Of a DNA stretch of 64,000 nt, positions 9,394-17,917 are shown in pieces. The notes under the pieces were generated by a model. That model was not told the DNA's origin, did no database searches, and worked only from the letters and a program-made list of their open reading frames with translations. Both the position numbers and the translations under genes were made by a program. The stretch comes from Stieleria marina (lineage in GTDB: Bacteria; Planctomycetota; Planctomycetia; Pirellulales; Pirellulaceae). The stretch is taken from NCBI GenBank assembly GCA_007741555.1, contig CP036526.1, positions 6,200,001 through 6,264,000 on the forward strand. The letters are read 5' to 3'. Numbering within the stretch: the stretch's first letter is position 1; each line of letters opens with the position of its first letter.

Positions 9394-10679
9394 GGCTCTT
9401 GGGGCTCCGTGGCAAGTAACGAGTCTTGGTCGCCGATTGCGACATGAGCGACTTCGTTGGAAACGGGCAATGTTTCCTTCAGAGAATCGCCCCAGCGACT
9501 GACGACAACCGCAAAAGCAACCGGAACTGTGATTGCGGAAATCGAGGCTGCCGCGACAAGTGCTGTGAACAAATGCAATTCAATGATGTTTGCATCGTAG
9601 AGCAGTCTCGCGACGACGATCTCCGTTGTCAGCCTCGCATCCAAACCAATTCCGATCGTCCATCCCTCTCGCCAACTAAGTCTGCCCATTGGGATCATCA
9701 GTAGTGTGGCGCCAATTTTGCCAATCGACGCCGCGGCAAAGAGCAAAATAGCCAAAAGCGGACTTGTAAACAGCCCGCCCAAGTCGACACTCAGCCCCAC
9801 CCAGAAAAAGAAAACTAGACCAAAGAAACCGTATCCAACGCTGCGAAACACTTCCTTGGCCTGCTCACCATGCCTGTCGCCCTTTAACACCGGAGCCATT
9901 ACTACCCCCGCCGTGATCGCACCAACGACCATCCCCAGTTCAGACATTTCGCACGCTGCGCCGAAGCTCAGCAGAATCACCATCGATAGCAGCACCAGCT
10001 GCCGCGTGTCTCGTTTGACCAAACGGCTCAACCACCGAATGCCCCAGCGATACAAGACGACGCTCACGAAAGCAAACGCGATGACGCTGGCGAAGATCAT
10101 GGCAACTTCGGCGGACACCGAGTCGTGCGCATCGGCGCGGCTCCCAATCCAAACGGAGACAATCGCGACCAAGATCACTTCAAAGAAGTCGTCGAGCGTT
10201 CCTACCCCGACGATGAATTGACCCACGCGAGTTTTAAGCAATCCAAAATCGTCCAAGATCGGAACAATTACCGCTTCGGCAGTCGGGATTCGGGTCATCC
10301 CAATGACGAGAGCGACCAGCACGCCGTAGCCCAACAAGAGCATGACGCCGGCACCAAGCAAAAACGGCAGCAGTGCGCCGATCGCAGTAAGAAAAAGGAT
10401 GTCGCGGCCCCGAGATGACATTTCGGCAACATCAATTTCAAGGCCGATAAAGAAAAGCAAAAAGAGCACTCCCATCTGCGCCACAAAACTGAACGTCGGG
10501 TAGAGATCGTCAGCAAGCAAACGGTCGCCGATCGGCGTGTAGTGCGCAGCCATCGCGACAAACAAGGCTCCAAGGATCGGTGGGATACGAACCCACTGCA
10601 GAATCGCAGCCAGTAGATACGCAGCGATAAATAGAACCGCTAGGTCAAACAGCAAATCAGCAAGTGCACTGTGAGGCAT
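9381..10679 (-). CDS. Kef-type cation:proton antiporter (CPA2)
   Basis: A 432-residue membrane protein of the CPA2 Na+(K+)/H+ exchanger family with about 12-13 transmembrane segments. The acidic pair in GVGTLDDFFEV sits at the expected ion-binding helix. The protein stops shortly after the last helix and has no C-terminal TrkA-N/RCK nucleotide-binding domain, so it is not a full KefB/KefC. It overlaps the downstream P-type ATPase gene, which suggests joint control of ion or pH balance when respiration is low. A sigma-54-like promoter lies about 150 bp upstream, giving a leader of about 135 nt. Confidence 0.87.
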   Translation of the reverse strand: MPHSALADLLFDLAVLFIAAYLLAAILQWVRIPPILGALFVAMAAHYTPIGDRLLADDLYPTFSFVAQMGVLFLLFFIGLEIDVAEMSSRGRDILFLTAIGALLPFLLGAGVMLLLGYGVLVALVIGMTRIPTAEAVIVPILDDFGLLKTRVGQFIVGVGTLDDFFEVILVAIVSVWIGSRADAHDSVSAEVAMIFASVIAFAFVSVVLYRWGIRWLSRLVKRDTRQLVLLSMVILLSFGAACEMSELGMVVGAITAGVVMAPVLKGDRHGEQAKEVFRSVGYGFFGLVFFFWVGLSVDLGGLFTSPLLAILLFAAASIGKIGATLLMIPMGRLSWREGWTIGIGLDARLTTEIVVARLLYDANIIELHLFTALVAAASISAITVPVAFAVVVSRWGDSLKETLPVSNEVAHVAIGDQDSLLATEPQEPCPK

Positions 10680-11224
10680 CGTTCTTCCGCCTGCGATGAG
10701 GCGTGATTGGGTAACTGAAAACGCGGAGAGGCATTTTCATGCGACAGCGGCGATGGTTCGATGCGGTTTGCGAGATCCAATTGTTTACGCTGGTTGCAGC
10801 TGAACACTGATTCCGCAGCAGTTAATGCAACTGGTGTGCCAGTGCGATCACCCGCCGGAAGAGCCGCCGCAGCGGATGCCCAGGTACATCGAGTCGCCGT
10901 TAGACACTCCGCAGGATCTCGTTCCGCTCAATCCGCGCACAGTGTCCGCACTCGCACACAACACCGCCAAATAAGATACCGCGAAAGAAAATGCCGGCTC
11001 CCGCTTGACTATGCGTCTGCCGGGGAGAGCAAGCCGCACGACAGAACTTTTCGATCGCACTCAGCAATCGGCAAAACACCATTCTGGATCTTTGATGACT
11101 GGATTTTCAATGCATCGCAAAAGCACAGCTGCGCGGCTCTTACCGCACGCAGGCGAGCAATTCCGCACGCGTCGAGCAGACGATGCCGTGGCACGAATCA
11201 TCAGAGACTTCACTTGGCGTGCGT
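10680..11224. other. intergenic region upstream of antiporter-ATPase operon
   Basis: 545 bp with the minus-strand sigma-54-like element at 10826-10841. Several open frames exist on both strands, including one reading CECGHC on the minus strand near 10970, but none has coding character or a recognisable family. Confidence 0.55.
10826..10841 (-). promoter_or_regulatory. sigma-54 (-24/-12) promoter of antiporter-ATPase operon
   Basis: Minus-strand sequence CTGGCACACCAGTTGCA matches TGGCACR-N4-TTGCW with GG and GC exactly 10 nt apart (GG at 10840-10839, GC at 10828-10827). Start would be near 10815. Confidence 0.75.
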
Positions 11225-11548
11225 TTAAGCGTGCGCCGCATTCCACCCCGGCGGGTCGCTTGCCGGAAACGACTCGTCACCGCATTCATCAATCATCGCT
11301 TCATCATGCTGATGATGGCTAACGGCATCATCGCGGCTCTCATTCTGCCAAGAAACCGCCATGCGTGCAGCGTCGCGCACACTTTCCAAATAGTCCTTGT
11401 AGTGCTGCGGATGTGCTCGCCTACAAAAGGCCTCTGCATCGCTAGAAATGTGCTGTGAATCGTCGCAAAGTTCTTTGAAGCGATCTGCGCAGTTGCGAAC
11501 ACGGCTACAAATCTCTTCGCACTCATGGGATACAAACGGATCGTTCAT
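11225..11548 (-). CDS. small Cys-rich protein with DESFPASDPP tail
   Basis: A 107-residue soluble protein of unknown function. Cysteines at 10, 14, 20, 28 and 42 are arranged in helical spacing (CEEIC, then NC, LC, FC), resembling small four-helix metal-binding or redox proteins; this is a visual impression only. The C-terminus ends in DESFPASDPPGW, a tail motif I have seen on many short bacterial proteins of unknown role. ATG 11548 is chosen over the longer frame from 11602 because the sigma-54-like promoter at 11598-11613 puts the transcript start near 11588. It is therefore probably induced together with the other stress genes. Confidence 0.7.
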   Translation of the reverse strand: MNDPFVSHECEEICSRVRNCADRFKELCDDSQHISSDAEAFCRRAHPQHYKDYLESVRDAARMAVSWQNESRDDAVSHHQHDEAMIDECGDESFPASDPPGWNAAHA

Positions 11549-11597
11549 GGCGTTCACCTTGCAGGACATACGATAAGAATCACCGACCAACAGCCGG

Positions 11598-11613
11598 AGC
11601 AATCGGCGTGCCG
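11598..11613 (-). promoter_or_regulatory. sigma-54 (-24/-12) promoter of the Cys-rich small protein
   Basis: Minus-strand CCGGCACGCCGATTGCT matches TGGCACG-N4-TTGCT with one change at the outer T. GG (11612-11611) and GC (11600-11599) are 10 nt apart. The predicted leader is about 40 nt. Confidence 0.75.
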
Positions 11614-11693
11614 GCCCCTATCGCGTCACCGGCTACCAACGTCATTTCGTTCTTGCCCTTGAAGCGATGCCTCTGCGTTCTGAAGCACGCTGG

Positions 11694-13424
11694 CTACTCG
11701 CTTCGCGAGATTTGCAGGACGATAATACAACCCATCAAGGTCGCCACGACACAACCTACGATGCCTGGCAGTGACGTGTGCAGGATGAGCGGCGGGACTT
11801 GGTTGCTCCACAGCGAAGCAGACCCAATAAAAAGGGCTGCGGTTAAGATGCCCATCACCAAGCGATTGACGACCGGTTCCAATCGCCGGTGCTCCAGATG
11901 GATGTCGAATCGCCCCCGCTTCATGTTGTGCAGAATGTCGGCAGCGTCTTTGGGCAGAATTTCAAGCAGATGATCCCAGTCTTTCGCCACCGACTTCATT
12001 CTTCGTAGCAACTTCCTGGGCGACAGCCGCCGTGCGACCGCCTTTCGAGCGTAAGGTTCGATCAACTCCGCCAGGCTGAACTGCGGATTCAGTTCGCGCG
12101 AAGTTCCCTCCAGCATGACAAAGACCTTCAGCAGCATGCTAATTTTGGACGGCAGCACGATCCGGTGTTCACGAATGACTTGCACAATGCCAGTCAGACA
12201 ACCGCTAATGTCAAACCCATCCAACGATTGCCCCATGTAATCGCCAAGGAAATCCTGGACCGAATTCAAAAGACTTTGCTCGTCAAAGTCTGCCGGCACG
12301 TCGCCCAATCGCACCATCACTTCAGCGATCGCTTCGGCGTCCTGGTTGGCCGCGGCGATCAGTACGTGCTCCAAATCTGCTCGTAGTGATTCATCGACGC
12401 GGCCGACCATTCCGCAGTCGAGGACTCCGATCACGCTGAGTGCATTATTGCTGCCAGAATGACCCGGCGAGCCTTCCGCATCGAGCACCATTAAATTTCC
12501 CGGGTGCGGATCCGCGTGGTAAAAACCATCGCGAAAAATCATATCCAGAAACAAAGTTGCGCCGCGACGGGCAACCGCATCCAAGTTCACTCCCGCATTC
12601 TCAAGACTTGCTTTGTCGCAAATCCCAACGCCCTCAAATCGCTCCATCGTCAGGACGCGGCGCGAACAATATTCGGCAAACGGCTTTGCAAATTGAACGG
12701 AAGGATCATCCTGGAAATTTTTGCGAAAAGCCTCTGCGTTAGAACGTTCGCGAGCGAAATCAAGTTCCCGCATCAGCGTCTGCTTGAATTCACGCACCAC
12801 TTGCACGGGACGATACTGCCGCAAATACGCCGAATGCTTTTCAGCTAGCTCGGCAAGCCGCCGGAGGATATCGAGGTCGTTGACGATCTTTTGCTCAATG
12901 CCGCCATGCTGCACTTTCACGACCACATCTTCACCAGAGTGCAAACGAGCCCGGTGCACTTGACCGATCGAGGCGGAAGCCATCGCGGTCGGGTCAAATT
13001 CGGAAAACAGCAATTCCAAGCGATCGCCAAGTTCCAGTTCAATCATCGCCGCGACAGTTGCTGGATCGTCAGCAGGCGTGTTTGCACACAGTTCGGCAAG
13101 TTCACGTGCGAGCGTCACGCCAACGACGTCGGGGCGAGTGCTTAGCACTTGGCCGAGCTTGATGAACGTCGCACCGAGTTCTGTCATTGCTACACGGATG
13201 CGTTGTTCCGTGGAAAGTTGACTCTCCACATCAGAACTAGCCGAGCTGACGATTCTGGCCAACCACTCCGGCGCACTCACCGTCAGCCAATCGGCCAAGC
13301 CGTGCTTTGCCAGAATCGTGACGACTTCGCGAAACCGATCGGCACTGCGAACAAACTGCGGGATGACGTTTCTATCCAACGCTTGACTGCTTCCAGGAGA
13401 GAGAGACAAGGAAGACCGAATCAT
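11694..13424 (-). CDS. AarF/ABC1/UbiB-family atypical kinase
   Basis: A 576-residue member of the ABC1/UbiB family, ATPases or atypical kinases linked to quinone or isoprenoid lipid metabolism. The family-defining KxGQ segment is seen as FIKLGQVLSTRPD (near residue 85), followed by the nucleotide-binding VVVKVQH lysine and the metal/catalytic motif HADPHPGN. Two hydrophobic helices at the C-terminus (last 55 residues) anchor it in the membrane, as usual for the family. ATG 13424 is used; a TTG at 13460 in frame would add 12 residues. It follows the His-rich protein gene by about 165 bp on the same strand and may share its sigma-54-type promoter; I found no separate one in the gap. Confidence 0.87.
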   Translation of the reverse strand: MIRSSLSLSPGSSQALDRNVIPQFVRSADRFREVVTILAKHGLADWLTVSAPEWLARIVSSASSDVESQLSTEQRIRVAMTELGATFIKLGQVLSTRPDVVGVTLARELAELCANTPADDPATVAAMIELELGDRLELLFSEFDPTAMASASIGQVHRARLHSGEDVVVKVQHGGIEQKIVNDLDILRRLAELAEKHSAYLRQYRPVQVVREFKQTLMRELDFARERSNAEAFRKNFQDDPSVQFAKPFAEYCSRRVLTMERFEGVGICDKASLENAGVNLDAVARRGATLFLDMIFRDGFYHADPHPGNLMVLDAEGSPGHSGSNNALSVIGVLDCGMVGRVDESLRADLEHVLIAAANQDAEAIAEVMVRLGDVPADFDEQSLLNSVQDFLGDYMGQSLDGFDISGCLTGIVQVIREHRIVLPSKISMLLKVFVMLEGTSRELNPQFSLAELIEPYARKAVARRLSPRKLLRRMKSVAKDWDHLLEILPKDAADILHNMKRGRFDIHLEHRRLEPVVNRLVMGILTAALFIGSASLWSNQVPPLILHTSLPGIVGCVVATLMGCIIVLQISRSE

Positions 13425-13588
13425 ACTCGACAATACCCCCAATACGCGATGCAGCGACAAGGATCATTTACGACGCTGCCGTGGCGTGGGACGCCAAACA
13501 CACGGCAACGTTCTTTTCGCCTCGCCGCTGCAGCAAACGAATCGCGATGCCCTTCCTCGTTCCTGCTTTCTGCCTACATCTCACGCCG

Positions 13589-14002
13589 TTAAACGGGCTC
13601 CTGGAGGGCTTTCGTCAACATCGCAACGGTTGCCATTGCCTGATGGTGATGTTTCTTGATGCGCTCGTGAGCATCCTGTTGATGACAATGCAGATCCGCC
13701 TGCTTGGTGTGTTGGTCACCTCGCACTTCATCAAGACTTGCTGAGGAACCGTCCTGCAAAGATTCCGCCAATGCCTTTTCATGGTGCTCAAGGCCACCGA
13801 CAAGCGACTTGACGGAATCATCATGTTCATCCAACGCCTGCCCGTGCTCGTTGACGCGACTGAGGGCTGCCTGCAGTTGAACGATCGCAGCCGAGTGCTC
13901 CATTCGCCAGTTTTGAATATCGTTCAACCAACACTCAGCATCGCTCTTCCAGTGACGATGGTCAGAGTGGGCATGGGCGGCGGAATTTTGGCTAACGGTC
14001 AT
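13589..14002 (-). CDS. His-rich helical protein of unknown function
   Basis: A 137-residue protein predicted to be mostly alpha-helical (coiled-coil-like heptads such as AIVQLQAALSRVNEHGQAL). Histidine is very frequent (about 20), with clusters HAHSDHRHW near the N-terminus and HHH near residue 118, so metal binding is possible but unproven. The segment W-x-SDAE-x-W-x-x-DI-x-x-W near residues 18-32 is regular and may define a small family. No known catalytic motif. ATG 14002 is the first Met and fits the sigma-54-like promoter at 14051-14066, with a leader of about 39 nt. Its neighbours are an AarF kinase and an O2-sensor-like kinase. Confidence 0.7.
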   Translation of the reverse strand: MTVSQNSAAHAHSDHRHWKSDAECWLNDIQNWRMEHSAAIVQLQAALSRVNEHGQALDEHDDSVKSLVGGLEHHEKALAESLQDGSSASLDEVRGDQHTKQADLHCHQQDAHERIKKHHHQAMATVAMLTKALQEPV

Positions 14003-14397
14003 GGTTCTGTTCCTTGCTTAAAAGACATTGATTGACAGTTCCCAGTAAGACGCAACTGTCGTACCAAACAGGGATCAGATTCGCAGACGCGGTCAACTAT
14101 CCGCCGGACAAGCTCCGGCACTTTTCAAACGCCACCCGATGAACGAGCAGCTCCGTGCATGGCGGGAAGAAATCTGCGAGCTTGAACGCGCGATTGCCTC
14201 AGAGATTCACCCGGCGCAAACACACGTCCCGTTTCCGATTGCAGGTAGCGGGTGGTCTCCCATCCGGGGGTGCGAAAACGTCACAGCGGGTGCGCGCAGC
14301 GCGCGTGGAAGAGCTTTCGCGTGACCTCTTTGCTGACAGCACCGACCAATGCTTGCCGATCTTCTTCAATGCGATGGCTAACGACAATGAGATGGGA
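14003..14397. other. intergenic region between His-rich protein and sensor kinase
   Basis: 395 bp holding the sigma-54-like promoter at 14051-14066 and, about 215 bp upstream of it, a GC-rich palindromic stretch (GCGCGC-A-GCGCGC at 14292-14304, preceded by GTCACA at 14280) that could be an activator site. No gene was accepted here. Confidence 0.5.
14051..14066 (-). promoter_or_regulatory. sigma-54 (-24/-12) promoter of the His-rich protein
   Basis: Minus-strand TTGGTACGACAGTTGCG: GG (14065-14064), 10 nt, GC (14053-14052), with TTGC intact and one C-to-T change in the -24 box. Confidence 0.7.
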
Positions 14398-15834
14398 TTA
14401 CACAGGCAAGGTCAAGACAAATTCAGCACCATCGAGAGAGTCCGCGCCGAGGCGAATATCACCTCCATGAGCCTCGACGATTCGCTTTACGATGGCCATG
14501 CCAAGCCCGGTGCCCTTTGCCTTGGTCGTATAGAAAGGTTCGAACACCTTCCGTCGCTGGTCACTATTGAGCCCGGGACCGTTATCGCGGATGGCAATTG
14601 TCAGACGACCGCCGTCATTGCTGCAGTGAACTTGGATCTCCGCTGCGACACCGCCTACAAAGGCGGCAACTGAATTTTCAAACAGATTGCGAAAAACTTG
14701 GCTGACCCGAAAGGCATCAACGTCACAGTGCAAGTCCAAGTTGTTTGTGACTTCAGCAAATTGAACCCTTCTGGCGGCTTTGTTGTTGGCTTTGACGTCC
14801 AGCCATGCGTCCCGCCAGATTTCCTGCAAGGAACATCGCTTGCGTTCAAGATTCGTCGGTGCGGCAAACTGACGAAGCTCCTCGAGCAAATGTTCCAGTC
14901 CCTTTTCGGCACGTTGGATACACGCGATTTCCTCAATCGCATCGGGATCGTCTTTGTCAATTTCAAGAAGCATCTCAGCGCTGCAGGAAATCCGCTGCAA
15001 GAAATTGCGACTCTCGTGCGCCATGGACGTCGCGACTTGCCCAATGGCCGCTAGTCGCTCGGCTTGCGCCGCTCGAATCTCGGCTTGTTTGCGGTTAGTA
15101 ATGTCAAGGATGATTGCAAAAAAAGCCGGCCGACCTTGATAGGTCGTTTTCTGAAGATGAACCTCCACATCGTAGTGACTGCCGTCTTTGCGACAATGCT
15201 CCGTTTCGAAGACGAGCATGTCTTCTTGACCGTTGACAAGCGGCAGGATCAACTCCGAAAACGTCTCCGCGGTGTGGTAGGGCTTGATGTCAACCGGTGA
15301 CATTTGTCGCAGATCATCCAGCGTGTAACCGATGTTATGACATGCACCTCGATTGACATTCAAAAACTTTAGCGTCTCAGCGTCAAAGACGAATACTTCA
15401 TTGAGCGAGGACTCCAGTATGCGTCCCAATTCTGCCTGCAACACAGCGGCAAGCTTTCTGTCACTCGCATCCCGAATGATGCCGGTGAAGATCCGTTTGC
15501 TGCCAACCGTTGCCTCGCTGATCGCCAGATCGATCGGAAAGGTAGTACCATCCTTTCGCTTCGCGACCACCTCTCTTCCAATGCCAATGATCTTTGCGTG
15601 CCGCGTCTCTTGGTAATTGGAAAGGTACTTATCGTGCTCCTCCTGATAAGGCGATGGCATCAGGATTTTCACGTTTTCGCCGTACAGTTCCTCGACGGCG
15701 TAGCCAAACATTCGCTCGGTAGCGGGGTTCGCAGATAGAATGACTCCGCTTTCATCAATCGTTATGATGGCGTCCGCTGCTGTCTGCAGAATTGCTTCCA
15801 GCTGCTTTTCGCGTTCCGAGATGGCCTCGCTCAT
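14398..15834 (-). CDS. PAS-PAS sensor histidine kinase, FixL-like O2 sensor
   Basis: A 478-residue cytoplasmic kinase with no membrane segments. The first PAS (about 8-127) closely follows the FixL heme-PAS pattern: MPSPYQEEHDKYL...IIGIGREV...KRKDGTTFP...FTGIIRD. H67 sits where FixL has its proximal heme histidine and R87 where it has the O2-contacting arginine, with the same 20-residue spacing. A second PAS covers about 130-250. The dimerisation/phosphoacceptor helix has H273 in AHESRNFLQRI, an unusual H-box, followed by the HATPase domain with NLFENS, DNGPGL and the KGTGLGMAIVKR G2 box. No response regulator lies next to it, so it is an orphan. Its place among sigma-54-type stress genes suggests it feeds an NtrC/FixJ-type regulator elsewhere. 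Heme binding is inferred from motifs only. Confidence 0.85.
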   Translation of the reverse strand: MSEAISEREKQLEAILQTAADAIITIDESGVILSANPATERMFGYAVEELYGENVKILMPSPYQEEHDKYLSNYQETRHAKIIGIGREVVAKRKDGTTFPIDLAISEATVGSKRIFTGIIRDASDRKLAAVLQAELGRILESSLNEVFVFDAETLKFLNVNRGACHNIGYTLDDLRQMSPVDIKPYHTAETFSELILPLVNGQEDMLVFETEHCRKDGSHYDVEVHLQKTTYQGRPAFFAIILDITNRKQAEIRAAQAERLAAIGQVATSMAHESRNFLQRISCSAEMLLEIDKDDPDAIEEIACIQRAEKGLEHLLEELRQFAAPTNLERKRCSLQEIWRDAWLDVKANNKAARRVQFAEVTNNLDLHCDVDAFRVSQVFRNLFENSVAAFVGGVAAEIQVHCSNDGGRLTIAIRDNGPGLNSDQRRKVFEPFYTTKAKGTGLGMAIVKRIVEAHGGDIRLGADSLDGAEFVLTLPV

Positions 15835-16410
15835 GTCTACTCGTAGGGTTTGGCTTGTTAGGGAGGCCTAGACGATCTACTCGAAATCTGCAGTCAACTT
15901 ATCTTACTCGTCGCTGTGAATCATCGCACTCGCACAAAGCGTTTGCGGAGTGATTTAGTAAGATCAGAGTCAAACAGTCAAAATCGTCGATGAGGAACTG
16001 CCTGGACATGAAATCGGCGTTTGAAAATTCTTCCCCCCGTTAACATGGTAGGTTCTGTCTGTCGCTGACAAGCAACCGCTCGATTCCTGAATCGCTTGTC
16101 TTGCGTGTGATGGCACGCTTGTTGGATCGCAGACGCTTTTCGCATTCGGTGGGACGGGGGGTTGTGCGATCGGCAATGCCAAGAGCTGTGGCTCGCATGC
16201 GTTACATTGGGGAGGAGCCTGGATACGTGGAGCGGAAATGCCCGTGCCCCAGTCAGTACCACCAATGGTCGCTGCGTTGATCCCACCAACGGGAGCCCGG
16301 CAACGTCCTACAATTGATTCCCGCGAAGCGTGCGAACATCTTTGTTTGCAACACGTTTTTGGGGCACCTCTTTCGCGCTCTATTAAACGCCGATACCTCC
16401 AAGTCCGTTG
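15835..16410. other. divergent intergenic region, sensor kinase / stress protein
   Basis: 576 bp between divergent genes. It contains a plausible sigma-54-like element at 16362-16377. A second stretch, TGGCACGCTTGTTGG near 16111-16125, fits the -24 box but has GG instead of GC at -12. Open frames here do not look coding. Confidence 0.5.
16362..16377 (+). promoter_or_regulatory. weak sigma-54-like promoter of universal stress gene
   Basis: GGGCACCTCTTTCGCG keeps GG (16363-16364), N10 and GC (16375-16376), but deviates at the outer T, the G after CAC and the TTGC box (TCGC). Position, about 35 bp before the ATG, is right. Weaker than the other candidates. Confidence 0.4.
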
Positions 16411-16893
16411 ATGGCCATGAACTTCTTTTCCAACACAAAAACACTGGTTCCGATCGACTTTTCGGAGTACTCCAAACGCGCCGTCGAAACCGCGATGCAA
16501 GTCACCAGCAACGCAAATATTTTCCTGCTGCACGTTGTCGACCCGGCCCAGCTGTACGGTTTCGATGATAACGGTGGCTATGAACTGGGCGGCGGAATGG
16601 GTGAAACGATGGGCGCAAAGCAAGGTGCTGCTGAGTTGGAAAAGCAGCACCGCGACGCCGCACTGAAAGCCATGCAGGGCCTGTTTGGTGATGAGAAGCA
16701 TCACGGCATTGTCTTCGCCGTTGTCATCAGCGACCCGCCGCACGGAATTGCTCAATTCGCAACCGAGAACAAGGTCGGGTTGATCGTCCTGCCGTCTCAT
16801 GGTCGCACCGGCGCAAAACGGTTATCGATTGGGAGCGTCGCAGAGAGAGTCGTTCGCTTGTCGCACTGCCCAGTGCTGGTCCTGCGCGAATAA
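16411..16893 (+). CDS. universal stress protein (UspA family)
   Basis: A 160-residue single-domain USP. The N-terminal VPIDFSEYSKRAVETA strand-helix and the C-terminal nucleotide-binding segment PSHGRTGAKRLSIGSVAERVV (G-x2-G-x9-G-S pattern) are typical of ATP-binding USPs, and the family ending CPVLVLRE is present. USPs are commonly induced in growth arrest and hypoxia. ATG 16411 is used; ATG 16417 is two codons further and equally possible, and no clear ribosome site decides. The last 21 bp of the gene, including the stop, are repeated twice more directly behind it (16873-16935). Confidence 0.88.
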   Translation: MAMNFFSNTKTLVPIDFSEYSKRAVETAMQVTSNANIFLLHVVDPAQLYGFDDNGGYELGGGMGETMGAKQGAAELEKQHRDAALKAMQGLFGDEKHHGIVFAVVISDPPHGIAQFATENKVGLIVLPSHGRTGAKRLSIGSVAERVVRLSHCPVLVLRE

Positions 16894-16935
16894 GTGCTGG
16901 TCCTGCGCGAATAAGTGATGGTCCTGCGCGAATAG
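16873..16935 (+). repeat. 3 x 21-bp tandem repeat across the stress-gene stop codon
   Basis: Three head-to-tail units: 16873-16893 (end of the gene with its TAA), 16894-16914 (identical), 16915-16935 (two changes: C to A at unit base 4, and the final A to G, making TAG). Each keeps frame and its own stop, coding VLVLRE-stop. A recent slippage or duplication of the gene end. Confidence 0.95.
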
Positions 16936-16975
16936 CAGCTCAGTTGTCTCAGACAAGACTCGATTGATGTGCCTT

Positions 16976-16995
16976 GGCACGGGGATGATCGTGCC
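16976..16995. promoter_or_regulatory. inverted repeat, possible activator-binding site
   Basis: GGCACG - 8 nt - CGTGCC, perfect 6-bp arms, about 200 bp upstream of the thioredoxin -24/-12 element, a usual distance for enhancer-type sites. Binding is only inferred. Confidence 0.3.
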
Positions 16996-17195
16996 CTCAG
17001 GTTTCCGCACCTTGCTTGAATTTTGACCGAGCAATCCGATGCGATTTCGACAGGGCCTCGTTAACTTGACAGATATTGCTGCCCGTCTTTGCACAGCATG
17101 ACTCCCTGACTGATTTATGGGCGGATAGCGTGCATGAATCTGGGCAGGTGTGCCAGTTTCGCTCACGAACAGGCTGATTGGTTCGCATTCAATTT

Positions 17196-17211
17196 TGGCA
17201 CGGCCTTTGCC
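17196..17211 (+). promoter_or_regulatory. sigma-54 (-24/-12) promoter of thioredoxin gene
   Basis: TTGGCACGGCCTTTGCC: full TGGCACG box (GG 17197-17198), 10 nt, TTTGC (GC 17209-17210). Predicted start near 17222, leader about 100 nt. One of the best matches in the window. Confidence 0.8.
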
Positions 17212-17325
17212 TTGCTGCTTAACATATACGTTCTTTCCAAACGCCCCTCATTGACCAGCTCGTTGGCACGCCCCGCGACTGATTCCGCACACTGACATCC
17301 CGCTCTGCAGCTGAGAATAAATAGA

Positions 17326-17745
17326 ATGCACTTAGTATGCCCCCAGTGCTCGACCGTGAATCGTGTCCCTGCCCCCAAGTTGACTGATGGCCCGATCTGC
17401 GGAGAGTGCAAACAATCGTTGCTGCCGAACCATCCCATCGAACTGAGCGAAAACACATTTGCAAAGTTTATCGCCAGAACCGAACTGCCGGTTCTCGTGG
17501 ATTTCTGGGCGCCTTGGTGCGGTCCTTGCCGCATGATGGCCCCCGCGTTTGCAGAAGCCGCGGCAAAACTGTCTCCCAACACAATCCTGGTCAAACTGGA
17601 TACCGAAGCGTCACCGATCGCAGCCTCTCCCTTCAACATCACAGGCATTCCAACATTGATTTTGTTCAAAGGCGGAAAAGTAATTGCGCGTCAGTCCGGA
17701 GCGATGAACGCGGAACAGATCGTGCGGTTCGCAAACCATGTGTAA
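17326..17745 (+). CDS. trxC: thioredoxin with N-terminal zinc finger (TrxC/thioredoxin 2 type)
   Basis: A 139-residue cytoplasmic thiol-disulfide reductase. CPQC (5-8) and CGEC (25-28) form the zinc-binding extension that defines thioredoxin 2. The active site is WCGPC with C65 and C68, and the conserved cis-proline lies in GIPTLILF. Length matches E. coli TrxC. It precedes the debranching enzyme gene by 172 bp on the same strand, so the three genes trxC-glgX-malQ may be one unit driven by the sigma-54-like promoter at 17196. Protein reduction would matter on shifts between oxic and anoxic states. Confidence 0.92.
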   Translation: MHLVCPQCSTVNRVPAPKLTDGPICGECKQSLLPNHPIELSENTFAKFIARTELPVLVDFWAPWCGPCRMMAPAFAEAAAKLSPNTILVKLDTEASPIAASPFNITGIPTLILFKGGKVIARQSGAMNAEQIVRFANHV

Positions 17746-17917
17746 AGGATGACAAATTTGCTTCCGCCATTTCATTCCCCGATTTTTAGCAAGCTGAACG
17801 GGCTCTATTTTTCCAGCAAAACAGAAAATGCGAATTGGTGTTCTATGCAGCGCAGGAGACGCACCGCCGAGCTATTAAAACTCTTTGAAAGAATGTCCAT
17901 CTAGTGGAACCGCGAAC

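Larger units (their letters stand above)
16936..17325. other. intergenic region upstream of thioredoxin
   Basis: 390 bp with no accepted gene. It holds a TTGTCT-C-AGACAA palindrome (16944-16956), the inverted repeat at 16976-16995 and the sigma-54-like promoter at 17196-17211. Confidence 0.55.

Noticed and set aside
10761-11228. 155-residue plus-strand frame upstream of the antiporter operon
   Set aside because: Very rich in Arg, Ser and His, no ribosome site, no family resemblance; the region is better explained as regulatory.
16111-16126. TGGCACGCTTGTTGGA as second sigma-54 promoter for the stress gene
   Set aside because: The -12 GC is replaced by GG, and it lies about 285 bp before the start; the element at 16362 is better placed, though weaker in the -24 box.
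15970-16800. 276-residue minus-strand frame over the universal stress gene
   Set aside because: It is the reverse shadow of the clearly recognised USP gene; its composition is not protein-like.
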